Shown here: piece by piece, positions 41,926 through 51,427 of the stretch
How positions within the stretch are numbered: the first letter of the stretch is position 1
Layout: each line of letters begins with the position of its first letter
Source of the DNA: Acinetobacter colistiniresistens
GTDB lineage: Bacteria; Pseudomonadota; Gammaproteobacteria; Pseudomonadales; Moraxellaceae
Reading direction: 5' to 3'
Assembly: GCF_024582815.1 (NCBI RefSeq)
Contig: NZ_CP102099.1
Coordinates: 3,224,001 to 3,288,000, forward strand
DNA length: 64,000 nt
Position numbers and translations under genes: made by a program
The notes under the pieces: generated by a model
What the model was told of the DNA's origin: nothing
What the model saw: the letters and a program-made list of their open reading frames with translations, nothing else
Databases searched by the model: none

Positions 41926-42801
41926 ATGAAAAAGCTGATTAGTCTTTTTTTAAGTGTATCGGTGTTATTACTTGCTGCATGCAGTAAACAACCAGATACC
42001 GCATCGACCGAAAAAAAAGGTGATGCTGCTGCATTACAAACTGTTGTAATCGCTTCCACAGGTTCAGACGCTGACATCTGGCGTTATATTGCGACTTTGC
42101 CTGAAACCAAAGCTGCTGGTGTTAAACTCGAAATTAAAAACTTCACTGACTACGTTGCCATGAATACCGCTGCAGCGAATAAAGAAGTCGATTTAAATGC
42201 ATTCCAATCTTACGCTTACCTTGTTGCTTTCAATGCAGCAAATAAAGACAAGATTGCGCCTGTTTCAACTACATATTTGGAACCAATGGGGATCTACTCA
42301 AGCAAAGTCAAGAAAGTAGAAGAATTTGCTGAAGGTGCAACCATTGCCATTCCAAATGACGGTGCAAACGAATCCCGTGCTTTATTACTTTTACAAAGTG
42401 CAGGTTTAATCAAGTTAAAAGCTGACTTTGACCCTGTCAAAGGCACCCCTGCTGATATTATTGAAAACAGCAAGAAAATCGTCATCAAGCCAATTCAAAT
42501 GGCAACAGCAGTCCGTGTCAAAGACGAAGTTGATGCAATTTTATTGGGTAATACCTTGGCAATGGAAGGCGGTTTAAACGTCCTTAAAGATGCGATCTTC
42601 TATGAGCCAGTAGATCAAAGCACTAAGTTAAACGTAAACGTATTGGCAACAGCTGAATCTCGTAAAGATGATCCTCTATTGCAAAAAGTTGGTACGCTTT
42701 ATCATACTGAAGCCGTGAAGAAATATGTTCAAGAACACTTCGCTGGTACTAAAGTTGATGTAAACAAACCGACAAGCTACCTCACTGAAGCAAATTCGTA
42801 A
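41926..42801 (+). CDS. metQ: Methionine ABC transporter substrate-binding lipoprotein
   Basis: 291 residues. Lipoprotein signal MKKLISLFLSVSVLLLAAC with lipobox. The NlpA family body includes IKNFTDYVAMNTAAANKEVDLNAFQ (split here for length: FTDYVAMN, NAFQSYAYL), AIPNDGANESRALLLLQSAG and LGNTLAMEGGL. Binds D/L-methionine outside the inner membrane. The order here is Q-N-I, with a hairpin between metQ and metN that may allow extra metQ transcript. Confidence 0.93.
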   Translation: MKKLISLFLSVSVLLLAACSKQPDTASTEKKGDAAALQTVVIASTGSDADIWRYIATLPETKAAGVKLEIKNFTDYVAMNTAAANKEVDLNAFQSYAYLVAFNAANKDKIAPVSTTYLEPMGIYSSKVKKVEEFAEGATIAIPNDGANESRALLLLQSAGLIKLKADFDPVKGTPADIIENSKKIVIKPIQMATAVRVKDEVDAILLGNTLAMEGGLNVLKDAIFYEPVDQSTKLNVNVLATAESRKDDPLLQKVGTLYHTEAVKKYVQEHFAGTKVDVNKPTSYLTEANS

Positions 42802-42817
42802 TATAATAACCTCAAAT

Positions 42818-42848
42818 AAAACAGGCAAAGTGATTTTGCCTGTTTTTT
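42818..42848 (+). terminator. Hairpin between metQ and metN
   Basis: AAAACAGGCAAA / TTTGCCTGTTTT with a short loop, then more T. Likely partial terminator within the operon. Confidence 0.8.
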
Positions 42849-42873
42849 CTTTTCTGCCATAGTACTGACGAAC

Positions 42874-43902
42874 ATGATCCAATTTAAAAACATTTCGAAA
42901 CACTATCAGTTGAAAGGTCAAACGATCAATGCGTTGGATCAGATCAATTTAGAGATCCCAGACGGTAGTATCTTTGGCATTATCGGCTATAGTGGTGCAG
43001 GTAAAAGTACGCTTATCCGTTTGATTAATTTACTTGAGCGCCCAACTCAGGGACAGGTCATTATTAATCAAAAAGACTTTACCGCAATGGATGCGCGTAC
43101 CCTTCGTCAAGAACGTGCAAATATCGGCATGATCTTCCAGCACTTCAACCTGCTTCAGAGCAAAACTGTATCTGAAAATATTGAAATGCCACTTAAATTA
43201 CTCGGCCATAGTAAAGCTGAGCGTGAAAAACGTCTGGCGGAACTGCTAGATTTTATCGATCTCAAACATAAAAAAGATGCTTATCCTGATGAACTTTCAG
43301 GCGGTCAAAAACAACGTGTCGGGATTGCACGTGCATTGGCGAATCACCCTAAAATCTTATTGTGTGACGAAGCCACCTCTGCACTTGACCCACAAACGAC
43401 AAAATCAGTTTTAGCTTTGTTAAAAAAGATCAATCAGGAACAAAATATCACTATTGTGATGGTGACCCATGAAATGGATGTGATTGAATCTGTTTGTGAT
43501 TATGTTGCTGTAATGGAAGCAGGTCATGTGATTGAAACTGGCCCAACACTGGATATCTTCAGCCAGCCTCAACACCCCACCACAAAAACCTTTATTCAAA
43601 CAGTTTTGCAACAACAATTACCAATTAACATTCTGAATAATCTTGAGCATCAGCATCATAATAGTATTTATAGCTTACAGTTTTTAGGAACATCGGCGCA
43701 GGAAACCGTGATCCAAGCTGCAATTAAGCAGTTTGATATCAGTTTGAATATTTTGTTTGCCAATATGACTGAAATTAACGGTACGGTCATTGGTCAAATG
43801 TTTATCCAGCTACTGGGTGATCCGCTCATGATTCAAGAAACTGTAGCGTTTCTTGAGCGTCAAGGGGTGAAAGTTGAACAGTCTGGAGTGGTAAGCCAAT
43901 GA
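42874..43902 (+). CDS. metN: Methionine import ATP-binding protein
   Basis: ABC ATPase, 342 residues. Walker A GYSGAGKSTLIR, signature LSGGQKQRVGIARAL, Walker B ILLCDEATSALDP, and the C-terminal NIL regulatory domain (about 265-340) that senses methionine in this family. Overlaps metI by 4 bases (ATGA). Confidence 0.96.
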   Translation: MIQFKNISKHYQLKGQTINALDQINLEIPDGSIFGIIGYSGAGKSTLIRLINLLERPTQGQVIINQKDFTAMDARTLRQERANIGMIFQHFNLLQSKTVSENIEMPLKLLGHSKAEREKRLAELLDFIDLKHKKDAYPDELSGGQKQRVGIARALANHPKILLCDEATSALDPQTTKSVLALLKKINQEQNITIVMVTHEMDVIESVCDYVAVMEAGHVIETGPTLDIFSQPQHPTTKTFIQTVLQQQLPINILNNLEHQHHNSIYSLQFLGTSAQETVIQAAIKQFDISLNILFANMTEINGTVIGQMFIQLLGDPLMIQETVAFLERQGVKVEQSGVVSQ

Positions 43903-44594
43903 GAGATTTAATTGTACAATGGCTGACCGAAGTCACAGCACCATTTTGGCATAGCTCGCTATCAATTGACCAGTTTGTCACAGCCTTGCAAGAAACCTTC
44001 CAAATGGTGTTTTTCTCGCTACTGTTTGGTTGTATTTGGGGCTTGATTCAAGGCATCACCTTAGTGGTGACACGTACTGGCGGCATTTTACAAAATCGTG
44101 CGATTTATTATTTTCTGAACCCAATTGTGAATGCACTGCGTTCCCTGCCCTTTATTATTTTGCTGATTGCAGTTATTCCATTAACCAAAATGTTGGTTGG
44201 AACGTCAATTGGGACATGGGCTGCAATTGTGCCTTTAACCATTTATGTCGGCCCATACCTCGGTCGTTTGATCGAAACTTCATTACTTGAAGTAAATGAA
44301 GGGATTGTGGAATCCGCTCAGGCAATGGGTGCTTCGCCTTGGCAAATTATTTTTAAGTTTATTATTCCAGAAGCACGTAGCTCGCTGATTTTAAACCTAA
44401 CCACAGGTACAATTTCCCTGATCGGTGCAACAGCAATGGCCGGCGCAGTGGGTGCAGGCGGTATTGGTGACTTGGCCATTTCGTATGGTTACCAACGTTT
44501 TGACACCAGTGTCGTGATTTTGACCGTAATCGTATTATTGCTGCTGGTACAAATGGTACAAATGCTCGGGGACTGGTTAGCAAAATTACGCTAA
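43899..44594 (+). CDS. metI: Methionine ABC transporter permease
   Basis: 231 residues, five or six membrane segments. The EAA loop reads VESAQAMGASPWQIIFKFIIPEARSSL. Start ATG overlaps the metN stop (ATGA). Completes the uptake system. Confidence 0.95.
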   Translation: MRDLIVQWLTEVTAPFWHSSLSIDQFVTALQETFQMVFFSLLFGCIWGLIQGITLVVTRTGGILQNRAIYYFLNPIVNALRSLPFIILLIAVIPLTKMLVGTSIGTWAAIVPLTIYVGPYLGRLIETSLLEVNEGIVESAQAMGASPWQIIFKFIIPEARSSLILNLTTGTISLIGATAMAGAVGAGGIGDLAISYGYQRFDTSVVILTVIVLLLLVQMVQMLGDWLAKLR

Positions 44595-44618
44595 CTTATA
44601 CTCTATCGATGTGTTATC

Positions 44619-44655
44619 AAGGAATATATTGAAAACTCAATATATTCCTTTTATT
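44619..44655 (+). terminator. metI terminator
   Basis: 14 bp stem AAGGAATATATTGA / TCAATATATTCCTT followed by TTATTTTG. Confidence 0.85.
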
Positions 44656-44732
44656 TTGTTCTCAAAAACTGACCAATTGATATAAAATAATGCGCTATTA
44701 AAATAAAGTAAAAATCCATCAATGAGAACAAT

Positions 44733-45359
44733 ATGGCATCGCTTGAAATACTAACCTCCTTTTTAATTACTACATTTATTTTTGCTTATATTCCTGGTCC
44801 AGCAATGCTATATACCGCCGCACAAACTTTAGCAAAAGGGCCAAAATCTGGTTTCATGGCAACTTTAGGACTTTTTATCGGAGGATGTGCTCATATCATA
44901 GCCGCCGCAGTTGGACTTACGACACTGTTTCATTTATTGCCCGTTTTATACACAGTAATTAAAGTGCTAGGCGCATGTTGGCTGATCTGGCTAGGAATAA
45001 AACTTATTAAAGATACTGCACCATCGAGCATGCTAAATGCTCCTGACAATATTGCAGAAAAAACATTCAAAGAAAGCATTTTAGTCGAGATATTAAACCC
45101 TAAAACTGCAATTTTTTACCTCGCATTTTTACCACAATTTATCAATAACTCTTCTGAGTCACCAATTTGGCTACAATTTATCCTTTTAGGTTTAATCGTT
45201 AATACGATTTTTATTTCTGCAGATCTGGTATGCGTTTTTCTTGCAGAATTCATCATGACAAAAATCAATAAATCCCAAAGTGTCCAAAAATTTATGTCCA
45301 TATTAGGCGGGACAATCTTCATTACTTTGGGCTTATTTCTCGTTTTAGGCCAACACTAA
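44733..45359 (+). CDS. LysE/RhtB-family amino acid exporter
   Basis: 208 residues with six membrane segments. Family features are FAYIPGPAMLYTAAQTLAKGPKSGF and LIWLGIKLIKD, followed by a polar linker and FLPQFIN. Exports an unidentified amino acid or homoserine lactone-like compound. Its 3' end overlaps the converging deacetylase gene by 15 bases. Confidence 0.92.
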   Translation: MASLEILTSFLITTFIFAYIPGPAMLYTAAQTLAKGPKSGFMATLGLFIGGCAHIIAAAVGLTTLFHLLPVLYTVIKVLGACWLIWLGIKLIKDTAPSSMLNAPDNIAEKTFKESILVEILNPKTAIFYLAFLPQFINNSSESPIWLQFILLGLIVNTIFISADLVCVFLAEFIMTKINKSQSVQKFMSILGGTIFITLGLFLVLGQH

Positions 45360-46232
45360 ATGAGCTGATGGAAAATAAACTTCATTCGCTGCTTTAAAAG
45401 TATTCACATGTAACGGCACTAAATCATCCAGTGCCTGATATCCCCCCGCCAACACAAACAACATCGGGATTTTCATTTTTTTCGCCATCTCAAAAACAAT
45501 CCGATCACGCTCAAATAGCAATTCGGTACTAAACCACTTTGAACCATATTTATCGTGTTGATGGCAATCCATGCCCGCCTGATAAATCATAAGATCTACC
45601 TCCCAACCTGATGCATATTGGAAAGCCTCATAGATCGCCTCACGATATAAGTCAAAATTCCCCTGTTTAGGATGAATATAGCGGGTCAAACTACGTTCAC
45701 TGGCTTTACAACCAAAGCGAATCCCAAAAATTCCGAAATTGACCAAGTTTGTCATACGGTTGGTAAACACTGCTGTCCCATCCCCACCATGCTGATCACA
45801 GTCCAGAACGAAAATGCGCTTTTCTGGATACTGCTTAGCCACCAGAGCTAAGCCATTAAAAGTACAATAGGCTGCACCAGATTCATAGCTAGCGTGATGA
45901 AAGCCTTGGGCAATATTGGCAGCAATGCCTTCTTTCAAAGCAATCTCTGCACCCACCAATTGCCCTGCCTGTACTGACAGAATCGCATCCCGAAGCTGCT
46001 CATTCCATGGCTTAAAGCCTTGTATGGTGGCAAACGCAGACTGACCAGATAAAAAAGCATCCACATACTGAGGATTATGCAACTTTTTGAGCAACTCGAC
46101 ATCGATCATGCCAGGATCAATCAGCTCAGCTATATGTTGCGCTGCTAATACATCCGCAACGGCGGTGAGTTTTTCCATACTATTGGTGTGCGTTTGGGCA
46201 AAATAACGCGGCGAATAACAAGCTTTTAGCAT
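45345..46232 (-). CDS. Histone deacetylase-family (AcuC/AphA-like) protein
   Basis: Zinc amidohydrolase acting on acetyl-lysine, acetylpolyamines or similar. 295 residues. HHASYESGAAYCTFNGLAL (catalytic His pair), VLDCDQHGGDGTAVFT (zinc Asp-His), and YQAGMDCHQHDKYG follow family order. It overlaps the upstream gene by 7 bases (ATGCTAA), so it is translationally coupled. Substrate unknown. Confidence 0.88.
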   Translation of the reverse strand: MLKACYSPRYFAQTHTNSMEKLTAVADVLAAQHIAELIDPGMIDVELLKKLHNPQYVDAFLSGQSAFATIQGFKPWNEQLRDAILSVQAGQLVGAEIALKEGIAANIAQGFHHASYESGAAYCTFNGLALVAKQYPEKRIFVLDCDQHGGDGTAVFTNRMTNLVNFGIFGIRFGCKASERSLTRYIHPKQGNFDLYREAIYEAFQYASGWEVDLMIYQAGMDCHQHDKYGSKWFSTELLFERDRIVFEMAKKMKIPMLFVLAGGYQALDDLVPLHVNTFKAANEVYFPSAHLVLA

Positions 46233-47212
46233 GGATGTCCTACGTAAATTTGATCATGCGCAATGTCCATCAACTGACTTAATTCAGTAGTATCTGGTCG
46301 GAACAATCCGTTATCCACCTGTTGTTTAAAATGATATCCAAAAGCACGTGCCCGATTTTCAGGTGACACAGCCAAAGTAGTTAGACGCAAAAACCAAAAA
46401 CCACTCATTTCAGCAATCGGGATCACATAGCCTTTGTACTGCTTATTTTTGTGTTTAGCCAGTTGCTCAATCTCATAGTCAGCTGAAAATAAACTACCCG
46501 CAGGTAAACGCACCCCATTCATCATCAAAGGCACTAAGCTGATACAGGAATGATTATCTCCCATATTGAGCTTTTCCATCATGATTGGTTGTTCGTGCTC
46601 ATCCACAAAGATATTGATTTCCCCCTGTCTGAGTAAGCGATGATGTGCGATACGCAGGAAGAATTTTTCTGCCATGGGACAAGAACCGACTTTAGGCTTT
46701 TCTGCTAAGGATTGGCAATCAATCATATCCTGCACTGCTGCATCTTGAGGCAAAATAATATCCGTCAGCAACTGGCAAATCAGTTTACTTTCTTCTCGCT
46801 CGGCATATTGATGTATATGTCTCAGTGTGGACTGAAACTCAATTTCCTGTTGTAAATTCTGCGCAAATCCCTCTTGTGGATTTAAACGTTGCAAACACTC
46901 CTGAACATCAGCGTTAAGATCCAGATTACGCCATGTCTGCAGCACTAAACCATAAGATGAACTTTGATTGAGAAGATTTTTTAACGTCTTGGTATCATAA
47001 TCTTCAAAAATGCGTAAATCCTGAAACCCCATTGGATCACGTGCCTGTGAAACAAATTCTGCAATTACACGGGTGGCTTGCGTATAACCACAACCGCGTC
47101 GCTCAGTTTGGTGACTAAAATGCTCATTCAGCATTTCTGTAAGTTTGGCAGAGAGCGGATATAAATATTTTTTAAAAATAACGACCACTTCATGGTCGAC
47201 CATCTCAGACAT
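46226..47212 (-). CDS. Conserved hypothetical protein coupled to the deacetylase gene
   Basis: 328 residues, soluble. No recognised domain. Cys at CGYTQ, at LICQLL and CQS, then SCPMAEKF and a C-terminal GHPC could be functional. Starts MSEMVDHEVVVIFKK; the third residue pair gives an alternate ATG at 47203. The overlap with the downstream deacetylase-like gene suggests a shared pathway. Confidence 0.8.
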   Translation of the reverse strand: MSEMVDHEVVVIFKKYLYPLSAKLTEMLNEHFSHQTERRGCGYTQATRVIAEFVSQARDPMGFQDLRIFEDYDTKTLKNLLNQSSSYGLVLQTWRNLDLNADVQECLQRLNPQEGFAQNLQQEIEFQSTLRHIHQYAEREESKLICQLLTDIILPQDAAVQDMIDCQSLAEKPKVGSCPMAEKFFLRIAHHRLLRQGEINIFVDEHEQPIMMEKLNMGDNHSCISLVPLMMNGVRLPAGSLFSADYEIEQLAKHKNKQYKGYVIPIAEMSGFWFLRLTTLAVSPENRARAFGYHFKQQVDNGLFRPDTTELSQLMDIAHDQIYVGHPC

Positions 47213-47576
47213 GATTCCCTCTCTTGTTATTCTGATTTATCAATTTTCATCTATCGCAAATGATCTGTACGATGCTTGCTTCATCATCCACATTATTTAG
47301 CTTTAATTAACTATTCTTATACGACCAAAGATGAATATAAATCATTAACTTATAAAACTTTAATTCCATCTTCATTGAAAACAGGATGCTTGTCAACGAG
47401 AAAGATATCGACTGAATTTTGCTGTCAAGATTTGCCCGAAATCGTCAGCCTTTTGCTTTCAACTCTATTCTACTTTTTTGCACTCAGCAGCATTTACACT
47501 TACACTAGAATCAGGCACTAACATTCAGTAGCCAACTCGCAATAACCACCCGGAACAAAAGATTTAGGATTCGGCT
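47213..47576. other. Intergenic region between divergent genes
   Basis: No convincing gene. An 81-codon plus-strand frame at 47276-47521 lacks a ribosome binding site and family features. Presumed promoters of the flanking divergent genes. Confidence 0.6.
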
Positions 47577-48308
47577 ATGCATTATAAGATTCACGCAATT
47601 GATGTCAAAAATGCCTTAAAAAACTATATTTGGTTATTGGAGGATACCGAGGCGCAAGAGGTGGTTGCAATTGACCCGACCGAAGCAGATTTGGTGATCG
47701 AATTTTGTGAAAAAAACCAGCTCAAGCTGAAACAGATTTGGTTGACCCATTGGCATAAAGATCATACAGGTGGAGTCGAAGGTTTACTCGCAGATCAAAA
47801 TATTATGGTCTATGGCCCACGAGATGAACTCAGTAAAATTTCGCTAATTTCAAACCCTTTGCAAAATGACGATCATTTTCATTTTAATGAGTTAAAAGTT
47901 GAAATTATTGCAACGCCAGGTCATACCCTAGGTCATATTGTTTATTTTATTGAAAAAATAGAGACACTGTTTAGTGGCGATACCTTGTTTGCAATGGGTT
48001 GTGGCCGCCTATTTGAAGGTACAGCTGAACAAATGTATCACTCATTAAATCGTCTGGCCGCCTTGCCTATTCAAACCAAAGTCTATTGCACACATGAGTA
48101 CACACTTGCCAATGCAGAATTTGCGGTTACGGTTGAACCGCATAACGCGGCATTACAACAGCGCATCAAACAGGTTCGAGCACTGAGAGCGACAGATCAA
48201 ATCACCTTACCAAGTACAATTGAATTAGAACTCGAAACCAATCCATTTTTGCGTACCGAAAGTGCCGAAGATTTTGCACGTATCCGTAGTTTGAAAGATC
48301 AGTTCTAA
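47577..48308 (+). CDS. gloB: Hydroxyacylglutathione hydrolase (glyoxalase II)
   Basis: Hydrolyses S-lactoylglutathione in methylglyoxal detoxification. 243 residues. The metallo-beta-lactamase motif THWHKDHTGG is at about residue 55. TPGHTLGHI, FSGDTLFAMGCGRLFEG and the C-terminal CTHEYTLANAEF substrate-binding part match the family. The length is slightly short of E. coli but complete. Confidence 0.95.
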   Translation: MHYKIHAIDVKNALKNYIWLLEDTEAQEVVAIDPTEADLVIEFCEKNQLKLKQIWLTHWHKDHTGGVEGLLADQNIMVYGPRDELSKISLISNPLQNDDHFHFNELKVEIIATPGHTLGHIVYFIEKIETLFSGDTLFAMGCGRLFEGTAEQMYHSLNRLAALPIQTKVYCTHEYTLANAEFAVTVEPHNAALQQRIKQVRALRATDQITLPSTIELELETNPFLRTESAEDFARIRSLKDQF

Positions 48309-48329
48309 TGAATGCATTAAATTTAAGCG

Positions 48330-48370
48330 ATTCATTTTCCATTTTTGTTAAAAGTGGAAAATGAAATTAT
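48330..48370 (+). terminator. gloB terminator (weak T-run)
   Basis: TCATTTTCCA...TGGAAAATGA stem-loop about 25 bases after the stop, followed by TTATTTT. Confidence 0.6.
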
Positions 48371-48602
48371 TTTACATTTATCTGGTTCAATTTATAAAAT
48401 ATCCGAGCTTAAATTTCCAAAAAACAAAACCAAATAATCAAATAAAATCAAAAATATAAATAAACACCAGATAACGTTCTCTCTATAAAAATTACGCTCA
48501 ACTTACATTATTTACATGTGGAAAAATAAATCTATGCAATCCCCCTTTAAAAAATTTTAACCGACCCTTATTAATATTTACATGTTCACAAGGAGATCTG
48601 TC

Positions 48603-48809
48603 ATGAAAAACAGAGTTGTTAAAGCAAAAAACGTATTGGCTTTCCGTATTTGGTTAGAAAAATTAGGCTATTCAGTTAAAAATCTGACAGATAATCGTGG
48701 TTTTACATTTAGCTTTAAAAAAGAATATGGTCTAGTGACGTGTGACTTATCTGGTAATGCCTTGGCAATGCAGCTTGGCGAAGAATTCGAAGACCACTTA
48801 AAAGCTTAA
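48603..48809 (+). CDS. Small hypothetical protein
   Basis: 68 residues from ATG 48603 (MKNRVVKAKNVLAFRIWLEK) with AAGGAGAT at 48590. The longer frame from 48582 would put its start upstream of this site. Basic N-terminus, then mixed beta-type sequence (GFTFSFKKEYGLVTCDLSG). Family unknown. A long, strong hairpin follows. Confidence 0.7.
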   Translation: MKNRVVKAKNVLAFRIWLEKLGYSVKNLTDNRGFTFSFKKEYGLVTCDLSGNALAMQLGEEFEDHLKA

Positions 48810-48828
48810 TGACAAAATTTCTAAGAGA

Positions 48829-48861
48829 TCAGGATTGCAAAGGGATTTTGCAATCCTGATA
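48829..48861 (+). terminator. Strong hairpin after small gene, without T-run
   Basis: ATCAGGATTGCAAA / TTTTGCAATCCTGAT with a very short loop. No poly-T follows, so it may be an mRNA 3' end or stabilising element. Confidence 0.6.
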
Positions 48862-48975
48862 GATGAAGTCTAAAAAATTTAAACATTTCTCCCCTTCGAT
48901 TTAATCCCTCATTTTCTAAGCATTTCATACAAAATATTATTGGAACCAACGCAATTTCCAAGTATCATAATGCCC

Positions 48976-49072
48976 AGTCGAGGGATGCTGCGACAATTGA
49001 TCGGCACTAAAGATCAATTTGCCAGGCTCGACGATCGGTTAGACATTCGTTTTTAACCAACAACGGCATCCG
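48976..49072 (+). ncRNA. S-adenosylhomocysteine (SAH) riboswitch upstream of ahcY
   Basis: P1 pairs GTCGAG (48977-48982) with CTCGAC (49027-49032). GGATGC (48983-48988), right after the P1 5' strand, pairs as a pseudoknot with GCATCC (49066-49071) downstream. Conserved stretches GCTGC, CCAGGCTCG and CCAAC..ACGGC agree with the ahcY-motif consensus. A P4 stem GGTTA/TAACC (about 49038-49058) completes the layout. It lies about 40 bases before the ahcY ATG, where SAH binding is known to turn expression on. Confidence 0.85.
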
Positions 49073-49112
49073 CGAACAGAATGATCCATACTATTTTTTC
49101 TAGGAGATCCTG

Positions 49113-50495
49113 ATGAACGCGGTGAATGCTTCATTTACAGATTACAAAGTTGCTGATATTTCCCTTGCTGACTACGGTCGTAAAGAGATCAAACTTGCTG
49201 AAGCAGAAATGCCAGCTTTGATTGGCTTACGTAAGCGTTATTCAGCAGCTAAACCACTTGCTGGCGCAAAAATTTTGGGTTGTATTCACATGACAATCCA
49301 GACTGCGGTTCTCATTGAGACCTTGGTTGAACTTGGCGCAGAAGTGCGTTGGACATCTTGCAACATCTTCTCTACTCAGGACCATGCTGCTGCTGCAATC
49401 GCTGCAAGTGGTGTACCTGTTTTTGCTTGGAAAGGCGAAACTGAAGAAGAATATGTTTGGTGTCTAGAACAACAGATCAATGTCAATGGTCAACCTTGGG
49501 ATGCCAACATGATCTTGGACGATGGCGGCGACTTAACTGCACTTGTTCATGACAAATATCCTGCGCTTTTAGAGCGTATTCACGGTATTACCGAAGAAAC
49601 CACAACAGGTGTACAACGTCTGTTAGAAATGTGGAAAGACGGCTCGCTTAAAGTTCCTGCAATCAATGTGAATGATTCGATTACTAAATCGAAAAATGAT
49701 AACAAATACGGTTGCCGCCACTCGTTAAACGATGCGATCAAACGTGCGACTGACATGTTGCTTTCTGGTCGTCGTGCGCTTGTGATTGGTTATGGTGACG
49801 TAGGTAAAGGTTCTGCACAATCTTTACGTCAAGAAGGCATGATTGTACGTGTAACTGAAGTTGATCCAATCTGTGCAATGCAAGCATGCATGGATGGTTA
49901 TGAAGTTGTTTCTCCATACAAAAATGGCGTACAAACTGGTAAGAAAGAAGACATCAATCAAGACTTATTAGGCAATACTGATCTTGTTGTCACGACGACC
50001 GGTAACTATCACGTATGTGATTCTGCAATGTTAGATAGCTTAAAAGCGGGTGCTGTGGTATGTAACATCGGTCACTTCGATACAGAAATTGACACTGCCT
50101 ACCTCCGTGGTTATAAGTGGGTTGAAGTCAAACCGCAAGTCCACCAAGTCTATCGTTCAGAAGACGAAAATAACTACTTGATCCTTCTTTCTGAAGGTCG
50201 TTTAGTAAACCTTGGCAATGCAACAGGTCACCCATCACGTGTCATGGATGGTTCTTTTGCCAACCAAGTATTAGGTCAAATGCATTTATTTGCTGAGAAA
50301 TTCGCTGACTTACCTGCTGATCAGAAACAAGCTGCAATTCGTGTAGAAGTGCTTCCTAAGAAATTAGATGAAGAAGTTGCTGCTGCAATGGTCGTTGGCT
50401 TTGGCGGTGTATTAACGCAATTGACGCAAGTACAAGCAGATTACCTCGGCGTTCCTGTCGAAGGTCCGTTCAAATCTGACGCTTATAAATACTAA
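49113..50495 (+). CDS. ahcY: Adenosylhomocysteinase
   Basis: Splits S-adenosylhomocysteine into homocysteine and adenosine, NAD-bound. 460 residues. [17 protein letters not shown] and [16 protein letters not shown] near the start, [14 protein letters not shown] (NAD), and the C-terminal KSDAYKY carrying the Lys-Tyr that reaches the neighbouring subunit. Regulated by the SAH riboswitch upstream. A terminator separates it from metF. Confidence 0.97.
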   Translation: MNAVNASFTDYKVADISLADYGRKEIKLAEAEMPALIGLRKRYSAAKPLAGAKILGCIHMTIQTAVLIETLVELGAEVRWTSCNIFSTQDHAAAAIAASGVPVFAWKGETEEEYVWCLEQQINVNGQPWDANMILDDGGDLTALVHDKYPALLERIHGITEETTTGVQRLLEMWKDGSLKVPAINVNDSITKSKNDNKYGCRHSLNDAIKRATDMLLSGRRALVIGYGDVGKGSAQSLRQEGMIVRVTEVDPICAMQACMDGYEVVSPYKNGVQTGKKEDINQDLLGNTDLVVTTTGNYHVCDSAMLDSLKAGAVVCNIGHFDTEIDTAYLRGYKWVEVKPQVHQVYRSEDENNYLILLSEGRLVNLGNATGHPSRVMDGSFANQVLGQMHLFAEKFADLPADQKQAAIRVEVLPKKLDEEVAAAMVVGFGGVLTQLTQVQADYLGVPVEGPFKSDAYKY

Positions 50496-50502
50496 GAAAA
50501 TC

Positions 50503-50533
50503 AGGGCAGACGTTTTACGGACTGCCCTTTTTT
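50503..50533 (+). terminator. ahcY terminator
   Basis: GGGCAG / CTGCCC with an inner CGT/ACG and a six-T run. Confidence 0.85.
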
Positions 50534-50568
50534 CTAAAATTTCCGAGCGATTTTAAAAAGGATTTGAA

Positions 50569-51405
50569 ATGACAAAACGTGTTCCTATTTCTTTTGAATT
50601 TTTCCCACCTAAAACTGATGCCGGTGCGGAAAAATTAAAAACTGTTCATCAAGAATTACAATTATTAAATCCAGAATTTTTCTCGATTACTTACGGCGCG
50701 GGTGGCTCTACTCGTGAACGGACTTTAGCGGCGATTAATGAATTTAATGGCAAAGGCACACCTGTCGCACCGCATTTGTCTTGTATCGGTGATGATAAGC
50801 TCCGTATCGCTGAACTTTTAGATTTATATAAATCTCAAGGTATTGATCGCATTGTGGCATTGCGTGGAGACTTACCGTCAGGTCAAGTCGGTCTAGGTGA
50901 ATTACCTTATGCACAGGATCTGGTTCGCTTTATCCGTGAACATTCAGGTGATCACTTCCATATCGAAGTGGCAGCCTATCCTGAAATGCATCCCCAAGCT
51001 GAAACCTTTGATGGTGACATTCAACGTTTTGTTGAGAAGGTGAATGCTGGTGCGAACGCTGGTATTACTCAATTTTTCTTCAATCCAGATGCCTATTTCT
51101 ATTTTATCGAGCGTATTGCCAAAGCTGGCGTGAATATTCCAGTTGCACCAGGTATTATGCCGATCACCAACGCAAGTAACCTGATCCGCTTTGCCGATGG
51201 CACTGGTGCAGAAATTCCGCGTTGGATCCGTAAGCAACTGGCAGCTTATGGCGATGACAGCGAGAGCATCAAAGCTTTTGGTCATGAAGTGATTGTGAAG
51301 CTTTGTGAACGCTTGATTGCGGGTGGCGCACCTACCCTGCATTTCTATTCAATGAATCAAACAGAGCCGACTCGACAACTCGTTGTTGATCTTGGTTTAA
51401 ACTAA
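50569..51405 (+). CDS. metF: Methylenetetrahydrofolate reductase
   Basis: Makes 5-methyl-THF for methionine synthesis. 278 residues, FAD TIM barrel. ISFEFFPPKTDAG at the N-terminus, FSITYGAGGSTRERT, HLSCIGDD and RGDLPSG, then AGITQFFFNPDAYFYF. AAGGATTTG ribosome binding site. Only 22 bases separate its stop from rsmE. Confidence 0.96.
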   Translation: MTKRVPISFEFFPPKTDAGAEKLKTVHQELQLLNPEFFSITYGAGGSTRERTLAAINEFNGKGTPVAPHLSCIGDDKLRIAELLDLYKSQGIDRIVALRGDLPSGQVGLGELPYAQDLVRFIREHSGDHFHIEVAAYPEMHPQAETFDGDIQRFVEKVNAGANAGITQFFFNPDAYFYFIERIAKAGVNIPVAPGIMPITNASNLIRFADGTGAEIPRWIRKQLAAYGDDSESIKAFGHEVIVKLCERLIAGGAPTLHFYSMNQTEPTRQLVVDLGLN

Positions 51406-51427
51406 TTTGTACGAGCACGACCCAAGC

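Noticed and set aside
47276..47521. 81-codon plus-strand frame before gloB
   Set aside because: No ribosome binding site and no family resemblance; composition like spacer DNA.
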